This document shows, in pieces, positions 25,788-33,680 of a stretch of DNA of 64,000 nucleotides (position 1 is the first letter of the stretch; each line of letters opens with the position of its first letter). The DNA comes from Massilia forsythiae (GTDB lineage Bacteria; Pseudomonadota; Gammaproteobacteria; Burkholderiales; Burkholderiaceae_D). The translations under genes and the position numbers were made by a program. The notes below the pieces were generated by a model that was given only the letters and a program-made list of their open reading frames with translations, did not search any database and was not told the DNA's origin. The stretch spans positions 52,583-116,582 of the forward strand of contig NZ_CP051686.1 in the NCBI RefSeq assembly GCF_012849555.1, written 5' to 3'.

Positions 25788-25825
25788 GGGGTCGTCTCAG
25801 AATTCGGAAAATAAAGCACGCTAAG
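25788..25825 (+). repeat. Left 38-bp terminal inverted repeat of the mer transposon
   Basis: It begins GGGGTCGTCTCAGAATTC and ends AAATAAAGCACGCTAAG, matching the Tn21/Tn501-type 38-bp repeat pattern. The last 5 bp overlap the merR stop region. No matching repeat was found on the other side. Confidence 0.88.
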
Positions 25826-26276
25826 GCGTAGTCACCCCGTGACTCCCCCGCGCCGATGCAGCGAGCTTCGTTCCGTCTTGCAGTGACGCAATCAGCGGGC
25901 AGGAAACGTTCCCTTTCCGCGCATGGCAGGCGCACACCAGTTCAGACAGCACGGCCTCCATGCGTGCCAAGTCGGCCATCTTCTCGCGCACATCCTTGAG
26001 CTTGTGCTCGGCCAGGCCGCTGGCTTCCTCGCAATGGGTGCCATCCTCCAGCCGCAGTAGCTCGGCGATTTCGTCCAGGCTAAAGCCCAGCCGCTGGGCC
26101 GATTTCACGAACCGCACTCGTGTTACATCCGCCTCGCCATAGCGGCGAATGCTGCCATAGGGCTTGTCTGGCTCCGGCAGCAGGCCCTTGCGCTGGTAGA
26201 ACCGGATGGTCTCCACATTGACCCCGGCCGCCTTGGCAAAAACGCCAATGGTCAGATTCTCAAAATTAATTTGCAT
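25821..26276 (-). CDS. merR: Mercury-responsive regulator MerR
   Basis: A 151-aa MerR-family protein, with the DNA-binding helix-turn-helix in FAKAAGVNVETIRFYQRKGL and the three Hg(II)-binding cysteines in THCEEASG and CACHARKGNVSC. It is divergent from merT and sits on the classical mer operator, repressing without Hg and activating with Hg by untwisting the 19-bp spacer promoter. Length and residues match Tn501/Tn21 MerR. Confidence 0.97.
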   Translation of the reverse strand: MQINFENLTIGVFAKAAGVNVETIRFYQRKGLLPEPDKPYGSIRRYGEADVTRVRFVKSAQRLGFSLDEIAELLRLEDGTHCEEASGLAEHKLKDVREKMADLARMEAVLSELVCACHARKGNVSCPLIASLQDGTKLAASARGSHGVTTP

Positions 26277-26347
26277 ATCGCTTGACTCCGTACATAACTA
26301 CGGAAGTAAGCTTAAGCTATCCAAACCAAATTTGAAAGGACAAGCGT
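26277..26347 (+). promoter_or_regulatory. mer operator-promoter
   Basis: -35 TTGACT (26282-26287) and -10 TAAGCT (26307-26312) are separated by 19 bp. The MerR dyad CCGTAC ATAACT ACGG lies between them. This long spacer is the hallmark of MerR-controlled promoters. It drives merTPCADE to the right; merR is read to the left. Confidence 0.93.
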
Positions 26348-26698
26348 ATGTCTGAACCACAAAACGGGCGCGGCGCGCTCTTCGCCGGTGGGCTGGCCGC
26401 CATTCTTGCGTCGGCCTGCTGCCTGGGGCCGCTGGTTTTGATCGCCTTGGGGTTCAGCGGGGCATGGATCGGCAACCTGACGGTGCTGGAACCCTATCGC
26501 CCGATCTTCATCGGCGCAGCGCTGGTCGCGCTGTTTTTCGCCTGGCGGCGCATCTACCGCCCGGCGCAAGCCTGCAAACCGGGTGAGGTCTGCGCGATTC
26601 CCCAAGTGCGAGCTACTTACAAGCTCATTTTCTGGATCGTGGCCGCGCTGGTCCTGGTCGCGCTCGGATTTCCCTACGTCATGCCATTTTTCTATTAA
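26348..26698 (+). CDS. merT: Mercuric transport membrane protein MerT
   Basis: A 116-aa inner-membrane protein with three hydrophobic spans. The first holds the vicinal cysteine pair in LASACCLGPL; a second pair is in the loop (ACKPGEVCAI). It receives Hg(II) from MerP and passes it to cytoplasmic MerA. First gene of the operon, 35 bp after the -10 box. Confidence 0.97.
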   Translation: MSEPQNGRGALFAGGLAAILASACCLGPLVLIALGFSGAWIGNLTVLEPYRPIFIGAALVALFFAWRRIYRPAQACKPGEVCAIPQVRATYKLIFWIVAALVLVALGFPYVMPFFY

Positions 26699-26713
26699 TC
26701 ACAGGAGTTCATC

Positions 26714-26989
26714 ATGAAAAAACTGTTTGCCGCCCTCGCCCTCGCTGCCGTTGTTGCCCCCGTGTGGGCCGCCACCCAGACCGTCACGCTGTCCGTACCG
26801 GGCATGACCTGCTCCACCTGCCCGATCACCGTCAAGAAGGCGATTTCCAAGGTCGAAGGCGTCAGCAAAATTGACGTGACCTTCGAGACACGCGAAGCGG
26901 TTGTCACGTTCGATGATGCCAAGACCAGCGTGCAGAAGCTGACCAAGGCAACCGGAGACGCGGGCTATCCGTCCAGCGTCAAGCAGTGA
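26714..26989 (+). CDS. merP: Periplasmic mercury-binding protein MerP
   Basis: A 91-aa protein with a signal peptide (MKKLFAALALAAVVAPVWA) and one heavy-metal-associated domain with GMTCSTCP. It scavenges Hg(II) in the periplasm and hands it to MerT. It follows merT by 15 bp with an AGGAG ribosome site. Confidence 0.97.
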   Translation: MKKLFAALALAAVVAPVWAATQTVTLSVPGMTCSTCPITVKKAISKVEGVSKIDVTFETREAVVTFDDAKTSVQKLTKATGDAGYPSSVKQ

Positions 26990-27016
26990 GCCACTGAACC
27001 CGAACCTGGGGCGATC

Positions 27017-27424
27017 ATGGGACTGATTACACGCATTGCCGACAAGGCTGGCGCGCTTGGCAGCGTTGTTTCCGCGATGGGATGCGCTGCCTGTTTCCCG
27101 GCTATCGCCAGCCTGGGCGCGGCCATCGGCCTTGGCTTTCTACAGGAATACGAAGGGTTGTTTATCTCCAAGCTGCTGCCGCTGTTCGCAGTCGTGGCTT
27201 TGCTGGCGAATGCACTGGGCTGGCTGAGTCATCGGCAATGGTACCGCAGCCTGCTCGGGATGGTCGGCCCAGCCATCGTGCTGGCGGCCATGCTCTTGTT
27301 TTTTGGCAATTGGTGGACGGCGAACCTCCTCTATGTCGGTCTGGCCTTGATGATCGGGGTGTCGATCTGGGATCTGCTCTCACCGGCCAACCGCCGCTGC
27401 GAACTACCACCCAAACACGGCTAA
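27017..27424 (+). CDS. merC: Mercury transporter MerC
   Basis: A 135-aa inner-membrane protein with four hydrophobic spans and the cysteine pair in MGCAACFPAI. MerC is an alternative Hg(II) importer found in Tn21 but not Tn501, so the gene order merTPCADE marks this as Tn21-like. Confidence 0.95.
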   Translation: MGLITRIADKAGALGSVVSAMGCAACFPAIASLGAAIGLGFLQEYEGLFISKLLPLFAVVALLANALGWLSHRQWYRSLLGMVGPAIVLAAMLLFFGNWWTANLLYVGLALMIGVSIWDLLSPANRRCELPPKHG

Positions 27425-27462
27425 CTGCATTGGCAGTTGCCGAAACGAAAAGGAACGATGCA

Positions 27463-29145
27463 ATGTATTTGAATATCACCGGAATGACCTGCGACTCGTG
27501 CGCGACACATGTCAAGGACGCCCTGGAGAAAGTGCCGGGCGTGCTGTCGGCGCTCGTGTCCTACCCGAAAGGCTCCGCGCAACTCGCCACCGATCCCGGC
27601 ACCTCGCCAGAGGCGCTGACCGCCGCTGTGGCCGGCCTCGGCTACAAGGCCACACCCGCCGATGCCCCATCCACTTCAGCGCGGGGCAGACTGCTTGGCA
27701 AGGCGCTGGGATGGCTGGGCGGTGGCGACAAGGCTGGTGGTGATGGGGACGGACTGCACGTCGCCGTTATTGGCAGCGGCGGAGCCGCGATGGCGGCGGC
27801 GCTGAAGGCCGTCGAGCAAGGTGCGAACGTCACGCTGATCGAGCGCGGCACCATCGGCGGTACTTGCGTCAATGTCGGCTGCGTGCCGTCCAAGATCATG
27901 ATCCGCGCTGCCCATATCGCCCATTTGCGCCGTGAAAGCCCATTCGACAGTGGCATCGCGGCGACTGTGCCTGCGATTGATCGCAGCAAACTACTGGCCC
28001 AGCAGCAGGCGCGCGTCGATGAGCTGCGCCACGCCAAGTACGAAGGCATCCTGGACAGCAACCCGGCCATCACCGTGCTGCATGGTGAAGCGCGTTTCAA
28101 GGACGACCAGAGCCTTGCCGTCCGTTTAAACGATGGCGGCGAGCGTGTGGTGGCGTTCGACCGCTGCCTGGTCGCCACGGGTGCCAGCCCGGCCGTGCCG
28201 CCGATTCCGGGCCTGAAAGAGTCACCCTACTGGACTTCCACCGAGGCCCTGGTCAGCGACACCATTCCCGAGCGCCTGGCCGTGATCGGCTCGTCTGTGG
28301 TGGCGCTGGAACTGGCGCAAGCCTTTGCCCGGCTGGGCAGCAAAGTGACGATCCTGGCACGCAGCACGCTGTTCTTCCGCGAAGACCCGGCCATCGGCGA
28401 GGCCGTTACAGCCGCGTTCCGTGCCGAAGGGATCAAGGTATTGGAACACACGCAAGCCAGCCAGGTCGCGCATGTGGACGGCGAATTCGTGCTGACCACC
28501 GGGTACGGTGAAATACGCGCCGACCAGCTGCTGGTCGCCACTGGCAGGGCACCGAACACGCGCAGCCTGGCATTGGAAGCGGCGGGAGTCGCTGCCAATG
28601 CGCAGGGGGCCATCGTCATCGACAAGGGCATGCGCACCAGTACGCCACACATTTATGCGGCTGGCGACTGCACCGACCAGCCTCAGTTCGTCTATGTGGC
28701 GGCAGCGGCCGGCACCCGTGCTGCGATCAACATGACTGGCGGCGATGCGGCCCTGGACCTGACCGCAATGCCGGCCGTGGTGTTCACCGACCCGCAGGTC
28801 GCCACCGTGGGCTACAGCGAGGCGGAAGCACATCACGACGGGATCGAGACCGACAGTCGCACCTTGACCTTGGACAACGTGCCGCGTGCGCTTGCCAACT
28901 TCGACACACGCGGGTTCATCAAGCTGGTCATCGAGGAAGGTAGCGGACGGCTCATCGGCGTGCAAGCGGTGGCCCCGGAAGCGGGTGAACTGATCCAGAC
29001 GGCGGTGCTCGCCATTCGCAACCGTATGACCGTGCAGGAACTGGCCGACCAATTGTTCCCCTACCTGACCATGGTCGAAGGGCTGAAGCTCGCGGCGCAG
29101 ACCTTCAGCAAGGACGTGAAGCAGCTTTCGTGCTGCGCCGGATGA
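27463..29145 (+). CDS. merA: Mercuric reductase MerA
   Basis: A 560-aa flavoprotein that reduces Hg(II) to Hg(0) with NADPH. N-terminal metal-binding domain with GMTCDSCATH, FAD motif VIGSGGAAMAAALKA, redox-active disulfide GGTCVNVGCVPSK, NADPH motif VIGSSVVALELAQA and the C-terminal Cys pair SCCAG that delivers the substrate. The start at 27463 gives the normal family length; the frame is open upstream only as an overlap with merC. Confidence 0.97.
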   Translation: MYLNITGMTCDSCATHVKDALEKVPGVLSALVSYPKGSAQLATDPGTSPEALTAAVAGLGYKATPADAPSTSARGRLLGKALGWLGGGDKAGGDGDGLHVAVIGSGGAAMAAALKAVEQGANVTLIERGTIGGTCVNVGCVPSKIMIRAAHIAHLRRESPFDSGIAATVPAIDRSKLLAQQQARVDELRHAKYEGILDSNPAITVLHGEARFKDDQSLAVRLNDGGERVVAFDRCLVATGASPAVPPIPGLKESPYWTSTEALVSDTIPERLAVIGSSVVALELAQAFARLGSKVTILARSTLFFREDPAIGEAVTAAFRAEGIKVLEHTQASQVAHVDGEFVLTTGYGEIRADQLLVATGRAPNTRSLALEAAGVAANAQGAIVIDKGMRTSTPHIYAAGDCTDQPQFVYVAAAAGTRAAINMTGGDAALDLTAMPAVVFTDPQVATVGYSEAEAHHDGIETDSRTLTLDNVPRALANFDTRGFIKLVIEEGSGRLIGVQAVAPEAGELIQTAVLAIRNRMTVQELADQLFPYLTMVEGLKLAAQTFSKDVKQLSCCAG

Positions 29146-29162
29146 GGAAAAGGAGGTGTTCA

Positions 29163-29528
29163 ATGAGCGCCTACACAGTGTCCCGGCTGGCCCTTGATGC
29201 CGGGGTGAGCGTGCATATCGTGCGCGACTACCTGCTGCGCGGATTGCTACGGCCGGTCGCGTGCACCACGGGCGGCTACGGCTTGTTCGATGACACCGCG
29301 TTGCAACGGCTGCGCTTTGTACGGGCTGCCTTCGAAGCGGGTATCGGCCTGGACGCACTGGCGCGGCTGTGCCGGGCGCTGGATGCTGCGGACGGTGACG
29401 GTGCGTCTGCGCAGCTTGCCGTGTTGCGGCAACTCGTCGAGCGTCGGCGCGAGGCCCTGGCCAGCCTCGAAATGCAACTGGCCGCCATGCCAACCGAACC
29501 GGCACAGCACGCGGAGAGTCTGCCATGA
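29163..29528 (+). CDS. merD: Mercury operon co-regulator MerD
   Basis: A 121-aa MerR-like protein with a helix-turn-helix in SRLALDAGVSVHIVRDYL but lacking the Hg-binding cysteines. It competes with MerR at the operator to switch the operon off. AGGAGG precedes the start, and its end overlaps merE by 4 bp. Confidence 0.95.
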   Translation: MSAYTVSRLALDAGVSVHIVRDYLLRGLLRPVACTTGGYGLFDDTALQRLRFVRAAFEAGIGLDALARLCRALDAADGDGASAQLAVLRQLVERRREALASLEMQLAAMPTEPAQHAESLP

Positions 29529-29761
29529 ACAGCCCAGAGCACTTGCCGTCTGAGACGCACAAACCGATCACCGGCTACTTGTGGGGCGCGCTGGCCGTGC
29601 TCACCTGTCCCTGCCATTTGCCGATTCTCGCCATTGTGCTAGCCGGCACGACGGCCGGCGCGTTCATCGGGGAGCACTGGGGTATTGCAGCCCTCACGCT
29701 GACCGGCTTGTTTGTCCTGTCTGTGACGCGGCTGCTGCGGGCCTTCAAGGGAAGATCATGA
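29525..29761 (+). CDS. merE: Small mercury membrane protein MerE
   Basis: A 78-aa protein with two hydrophobic spans and a cysteine pair in TCPCHLPILAI. MerE can take up Hg(II) and methylmercury. It overlaps the end of merD (ATGA) and is the last gene of the classical operon. Confidence 0.94.
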   Translation: MNSPEHLPSETHKPITGYLWGALAVLTCPCHLPILAIVLAGTTAGAFIGEHWGIAALTLTGLFVLSVTRLLRAFKGRS

Positions 29762-29826
29762 CCGCTTCCCAGCCAGCCGAGAGTGGGCAGCTTTGAGCTT
29801 CGCTACCAATCTGGAGGAGTACCACC

Positions 29827-30039
29827 ATGAACGCAAACGCCCCGAACACTGCCAGTTGCACCACCTGCTGCGTATGCTGCAAAGAAATTCCGCTCGATGC
29901 CGCCTTCACCCCGGAAGGCGCGGAATACGTCGAACATTTCTGCGGGCTGGATTGCTATGAACGCTTCCAGGCACGCGCCAAGGCCGCGACAGAATCTGAC
30001 ATTGCGCCTGTCCCTGGCGGTTCGCAGCCGTCAGATTGA
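29827..30039 (+). CDS. DUF3330-like cysteine-rich protein of mer transposons
   Basis: A 70-aa protein with CTTCCVCCKEIPLDAA and FCGLDCYERFQ, giving six or more cysteines that could form a metal-binding knuckle. Similar small genes are found between merE and the recombination genes of Tn21-group transposons. It has a good ribosome-binding site (GGAGG at 29814). Function unknown; co-transcription with mer is likely. Confidence 0.75.
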   Translation: MNANAPNTASCTTCCVCCKEIPLDAAFTPEGAEYVEHFCGLDCYERFQARAKAATESDIAPVPGGSQPSD

Positions 30040-30170
30040 GGCATACCCTAACCTTATGTCAGGATAGCTTGAATAGATCAGTCCGAATAGGGTGCAAATC
30101 CTAATTTCTTGACAGGTGCCGCAAAGGGTCATAGAGTTGCCCTGACACTTTCGCCACCTGGAGACGCATC
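30040..30170. other. Probable res site of the transposon
   Basis: The space between the DUF3330-like gene and tnpR is where Tn21-group elements carry res, the resolvase-binding site. It shows TGTCAGGATAG and CTTGACAGGT half-sites, but I could not define subsites I-III exactly. Confidence 0.55.
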
Positions 30171-30746
30171 TTGCACGGTCAACGCATCGGCTACATCCGA
30201 GTCAGCAGTTTCGACCAAAACCCAGAACGCCAACTCGATCACGTCCAGGTCGATAAGCAGTTCATCGACAAGGCATCGGGTAAAGATACTTTGCGGCCGC
30301 AGCTCGATGCCCTGTTGTCGTTCGCGCGCGAGGGCGATACGGTGGTGGTGCACAGCATGGATCGCCTGGCCCGCAACCTGGACGACCTGCGTCGCTTGGT
30401 GCACCAGCTCACCAGGCGAGGCATCCGCATCGAGTTCGTGAACGAGTGCCTGACCTTCACTGGCGAGGACTCGCCGATGGCGAACCTGCTGCTATCGGTG
30501 ATGGGGGCTTTCGCCGAATTCGAGCGGGCGCTGATCCGCGAGCGGCAGCGAGAGGGGATTGCGCTGGCCAAACAGCGCGGCGCATACCGTGGCCGCAAAA
30601 AAGCACTGGTGGATGACCAAGTTGTCGAGCTGCGCCGCCGCGCCGGTGCCGGCGAGCCGAAGGCCACGCTGGCTCGAGAGTTCGGCATCAGTCGGGAGAC
30701 CCTGTACCAATACCTCAAAGCTGTACCTCAGACCCCAGAGGCTTAG
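30171..30746 (+). CDS. tnpR: Tn3-family serine resolvase TnpR
   Basis: A 191-aa serine recombinase with the catalytic Ser in RIGYIRVSSFDQNPERQL, VVHSMDRLARNLDDL, and FAEFERALIRERQREGI, followed by a C-terminal helix-turn-helix (ATLAREFGISRETLYQYLK). It resolves transposition cointegrates at res. Closely follows the Tn501/Tn21 pattern. The start is TTG at 30171, 8 nt after GGAG. The partner tnpA is missing. Confidence 0.93.
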   Translation: MHGQRIGYIRVSSFDQNPERQLDHVQVDKQFIDKASGKDTLRPQLDALLSFAREGDTVVVHSMDRLARNLDDLRRLVHQLTRRGIRIEFVNECLTFTGEDSPMANLLLSVMGAFAEFERALIRERQREGIALAKQRGAYRGRKKALVDDQVVELRRRAGAGEPKATLAREFGISRETLYQYLKAVPQTPEA

Positions 30747-30914
30747 CGCCCGATTTTTTCCTTTTTCCCTGGTCACCCCAGTGTCGCAAAAAGCTAGTTT
30801 TTTTAGATTGAGGGTTGGTGTTGACAGACTACCTTTCAACATCGTTTCTTGGTTGATCCTAAAGAGGTTCAATGCTAGGTTCGTAGCAAGACATAAAGCG
30901 ACTGAAGGAGCATA

Positions 30915-31037
30915 AATGAAAGAATTCTTCCACTATACAAAAGAACTTCTGGTGCGGGATTTCCGCGCCCAGTTCGCGCCGATTTTAGCGATCCGCAACT
31001 TTATTATTCACTACGCCTACAATCGTTCGGCGGACTA
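30915..31037 (+). CDS. Possible 40-aa small protein
   Basis: ATG at 30915 is preceded by GAAGGAG with a 6-nt spacing, a strong ribosome site. The product (MKEFFHYTKELLVRDFRAQF and an aromatic, basic tail) matches nothing I know. It is followed after 12 bp by a strong hairpin, as expected for a real short transcript. It could also be a leader peptide. Confidence 0.45.
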
Positions 31038-31049
31038 AATTTTCCAAGT

Positions 31050-31116
31050 CGCCAGGGCGAGGCCCTGGCGATAAAACGACAACGGCCCTTTCGTAAGATT
31101 GGGCCGTTTGTTTTTC
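31050..31116 (+). terminator. Double hairpin with terminator
   Basis: CGCCAGGGC gag GCCCTGGCG (31050-31070) is followed by ACGGCCC...GGGCCGT (31082-31107) and then TTGTTTTTC. The second is a classical intrinsic terminator for plus-strand transcription, closing the region downstream of tnpR and the 40-aa frame. Confidence 0.8.
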
Positions 31117-31173
31117 TACACTACGGTTCTTTAAGCTTACTTGGTAAGTTCTTATCTCGGCCGTATAGGCCAA

Positions 31174-31413
31174 ACCACAAATGAAACTAACGCACAAATA
31201 AAGAAACCAAACTCACCCTCCAGACACGCCGCGGACTATTCACGCCCTGCCCGTCGCCTGGCCGCCCGCCATCGGGTGCTGAAAGAGCTAAGAGAACGAA
31301 AAGAACAGAGAGAGCAGAAAGAGTCCCCCCGGGCCCGGCACCGGCGGACAGCGGCAGCGGAATTACCCCTTGGGTCTACAACAGGTTGCATGTCCGTTAG
31401 TTTCATTTATGGT
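31174..31413. repeat. 23-bp inverted repeats flanking 194 bp upstream of the recombinase
   Basis: 31174-31196 (ACCACAAATGAAACTAACGC plus ACA) and 31391-31413 are inverted copies with two mismatches. The right copy lies about 100 bp before the tyrosine recombinase start. The enclosed DNA has no convincing gene. They could be recombination sites for that enzyme, delimiting an invertible segment, or paired operator sites. Confidence 0.6.
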
Positions 31414-31511
31414 ATCATGGGGGACACTTTACCCCTTCAAAAACCCTGCTGGATGGCGCCTTCGGCGCCGGCCACCTGGCCACTAATTCCGGCGAAAAAC
31501 GCGAGGTGCAC

Positions 31512-32531
31512 ATGCTTGACCCGAAACGATGGGACGCCAATCCGGTAGCCTCGTTCACGGCCTTCGTCAAGACCGCCGAATTTGCCCAGACTAGCCGCCG
31601 CCTGGGCGAAGCCGAACCGGCGCCAGTGTCCTCGAAGTCCGCCGCCATCTACGGCTTCATGTTCAGCAAGTTCGCGAATTGGCTGGCGGGCGAGAAGCGG
31701 CCATTCTCCCAAGTGGGCGAACAGGACCTGGTACGCTTCGTCAGCCAGCTGCGCCGGCGCGGAGAGCAGAACAGCGACATCACCGTGCGATACCTGCGCC
31801 TGCTCGAGCGGTGCTACACCCACCTGAAAATCGCGCCGAACCCGGCGACGTCGGCGACCAAGCTGGCCAGCGAGAATCGGTACCTAGCGAAGAACGAGGG
31901 CACCGAGGCACTGGAGCAGGACCAGGTCGACGCGTTCGTTGCCGCCCTGCCCTCCTTCGACCAGCCGGGCCCGAACCGAGCTGGCCGGCTTCCGAAAGGC
32001 TGGAAGCGCCGCCGCGACCACGCCGCTCAGGCCTCGATGCTGTTCGGTGGGCTGCGCGTGGCCGAGGTGATCGGCCTGCACATCGACGAGGTGGACGACG
32101 CGTTCAACCACGGCCCGATCCGCCTGCAGATCAATCCAGAGGACAAACACGATACGAGCTACGAACACGATACCGTGGTCTACGACTATGGCGCCGACGC
32201 GCTGCGCCGATGGTTGGTGGAGCGGCTGGCCGAAGATGCGAAGGGCAACCGGATCCTCGCCGGTGACCTCGTGTTCCCAGGCGACCATACCGGCAAGCCG
32301 ATGTCGAAAGTGACGCTCTGGCGACAAGTACAGGCGACATTCGTCCGTGCCGGGCTCGACGTCAACCGCGCCGGCGGCCGCACCTTGCGCAACACGTTCG
32401 CAGCCCGAGAATTGAAGAACGGCCGCACGAAGGCCGACGTGAAAGAATACCTGGGCCTGGCCCTTGAGCGGTCGACCGAGCTGTATGAAACCGCGAAACC
32501 GAGGAAGAAGAAGTCGAATGAAGCTGTCTGA
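31512..32531 (+). CDS. Tyrosine recombinase/integrase, 339 aa
   Basis: An N-terminal SAM-like core-binding domain (about residues 1-115), then a catalytic domain with the first Arg in LFGGLRVAEVIGLH, a box II variant RTLRNTFAARELKNGR in which the usual His-x-x-Arg is Arg-x-x-Arg, and the nucleophile Tyr in STELYETAK. The ATG at 31512 has GAGG 5 nt upstream; a GTG at 31506 is possible. It overlaps the next gene by 14 bp. It probably serves plasmid multimer resolution or element integration. The altered box II makes activity uncertain. Confidence 0.85.
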   Translation: MLDPKRWDANPVASFTAFVKTAEFAQTSRRLGEAEPAPVSSKSAAIYGFMFSKFANWLAGEKRPFSQVGEQDLVRFVSQLRRRGEQNSDITVRYLRLLERCYTHLKIAPNPATSATKLASENRYLAKNEGTEALEQDQVDAFVAALPSFDQPGPNRAGRLPKGWKRRRDHAAQASMLFGGLRVAEVIGLHIDEVDDAFNHGPIRLQINPEDKHDTSYEHDTVVYDYGADALRRWLVERLAEDAKGNRILAGDLVFPGDHTGKPMSKVTLWRQVQATFVRAGLDVNRAGGRTLRNTFAARELKNGRTKADVKEYLGLALERSTELYETAKPRKKKSNEAV

Positions 32532-33377
32532 AATCACGCGCATCCTGGCCGAAGCGTCGCTGCCCCCGTCTCGCGCGACCAGCTGCTCGAACTGGCGGGC
32601 ACGCACGCCGGCAAGCAATTCCAGGCCGCGCTGCTGGACTTCGCCGGCGGCGACGGTCAGCGGCGGGACGAGATCGAGGCGACGGTGCGCGTGCTCGATC
32701 CGGCCGTCCGCGACACGCTGCGCCGTCTCGGCAGCACCTCGACGGTCGACCAGGTCGTGGCCGCGGCGTGCCGCGAGCAGCGCCGCTTCTTCGACGCACT
32801 CGACGCGATCGCGCAGCGCACGCCACGCGCCGGAGCCGCGCGGCACTACTTGGCTGAGCTGGGTATGGTGCCGGTGGCGCCGGCACCGCGGTCGAACGTG
32901 GACAGCGCCGCGCCATACTACAGTTTTAAAATCGTCGGTACCGGCGCTGCCCTCTGCATCGCCGAGGCGCAGACCCGGGCGACGAGGCAGTACACGGTGA
33001 ACGTCGAAGGCGCTGTCGCGCTTGCGGGCGCCGGGCCGAAGGCGTTTGACTGGCCCAACAAGATCGTGATCCAGCTGACGGTTCAGGAGGCCTATCAGAC
33101 CCTGGCCCTGCTCGAAAACAAGCTCCCGGCTGTCAAGTTCGATGGCCACGGTCCGAAGCATGACAAGTCGCTGCACATCGAGTTCCAGCAGTCGCACTAC
33201 TTTGCGCGTGTCTTCCAACGCGGCCGCCAGGCTGTGGCAGTCCCGATCCGTCCTGTTGAGTCGATCCCCTTCAAATCCCTGCTCTATAAGCAGTTGCTTC
33301 GCAACGAAAGCCATCTTCGCATCGAGGACATAAAGGCGATGCTCGATCAGATGGCTGCGATGGCATCTGCACGGTAG
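32518..33377 (+). CDS. Plasmid-borne hypothetical protein, about 286 aa, with an apparent frameshift
   Basis: Starts MKLSEITRILAEASLPP, overlapping the recombinase gene by 14 bp. At the C5 run 32563-32567 the frame must move: one missing C restores VSRDQLLELAGTHAGKQFQA and continues unbroken to 33377. The long C-terminal part (PFKSLLYKQLLRNESHLRIE) is well-formed. Family and function are not recognised. A sequencing or assembly deletion in the C run is the simplest reading; otherwise a shorter product from 32685 (GTG) would be made. Confidence 0.6.
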
Positions 33378-33680
33378 TGATACCGCAGCCGTTCAAAACC
33401 TCCGCTGCTGTGCATCTTGGTCGACATGGCGATGCAGTTTGCGAATACGCGCGTTTTTTCGATAGGACTCGCCCAAAAATGGCTTTGGCGCGATGCTACA
33501 TTCCATCTTCCGTTCTTTCGCACCACGTCGTGTAGAAGTTCTACCCGACATTAGATGGCGCGAGCACTCGTTAGGTTTCGTCGCAACATCATTAGGATCA
33601 GGGTAGATTCTGTCGTGTTTTTCGTTGCAATGTTCCCTCGACGATTGTATGATGCCTGAACATCAATCATTGGGGGCTTT
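33378..33680. other. Intergenic region upstream of parAB
   Basis: About 300 bp without a gene. It holds the probable parAB promoter near its end and otherwise nothing recognisable. Confidence 0.5.
33625..33653 (+). promoter_or_regulatory. Probable parAB promoter
   Basis: TTGCAA (33625-33630) and TATGAT (33648-33653) are separated by 17 bp and end 27 bp before the parA start. This is a near-consensus sigma-70 promoter. None of the 15-bp palindromes overlaps it, so autoregulation would use another sequence. Confidence 0.7.

Larger units (their letters stand above)
25788..30746 (+). mobile_element. Tn21-subgroup mercury transposon, right part missing
   Basis: It starts with a 38-bp terminal repeat (25788-25825) followed by merR, merTPCADE, a DUF3330-like gene, a res-like region and tnpR. 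No tnpA and no right terminal repeat follow tnpR; the next sequence is unrelated. The element is therefore not self-mobile, although its left end could still be used together with an outside copy. Confidence 0.85.
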
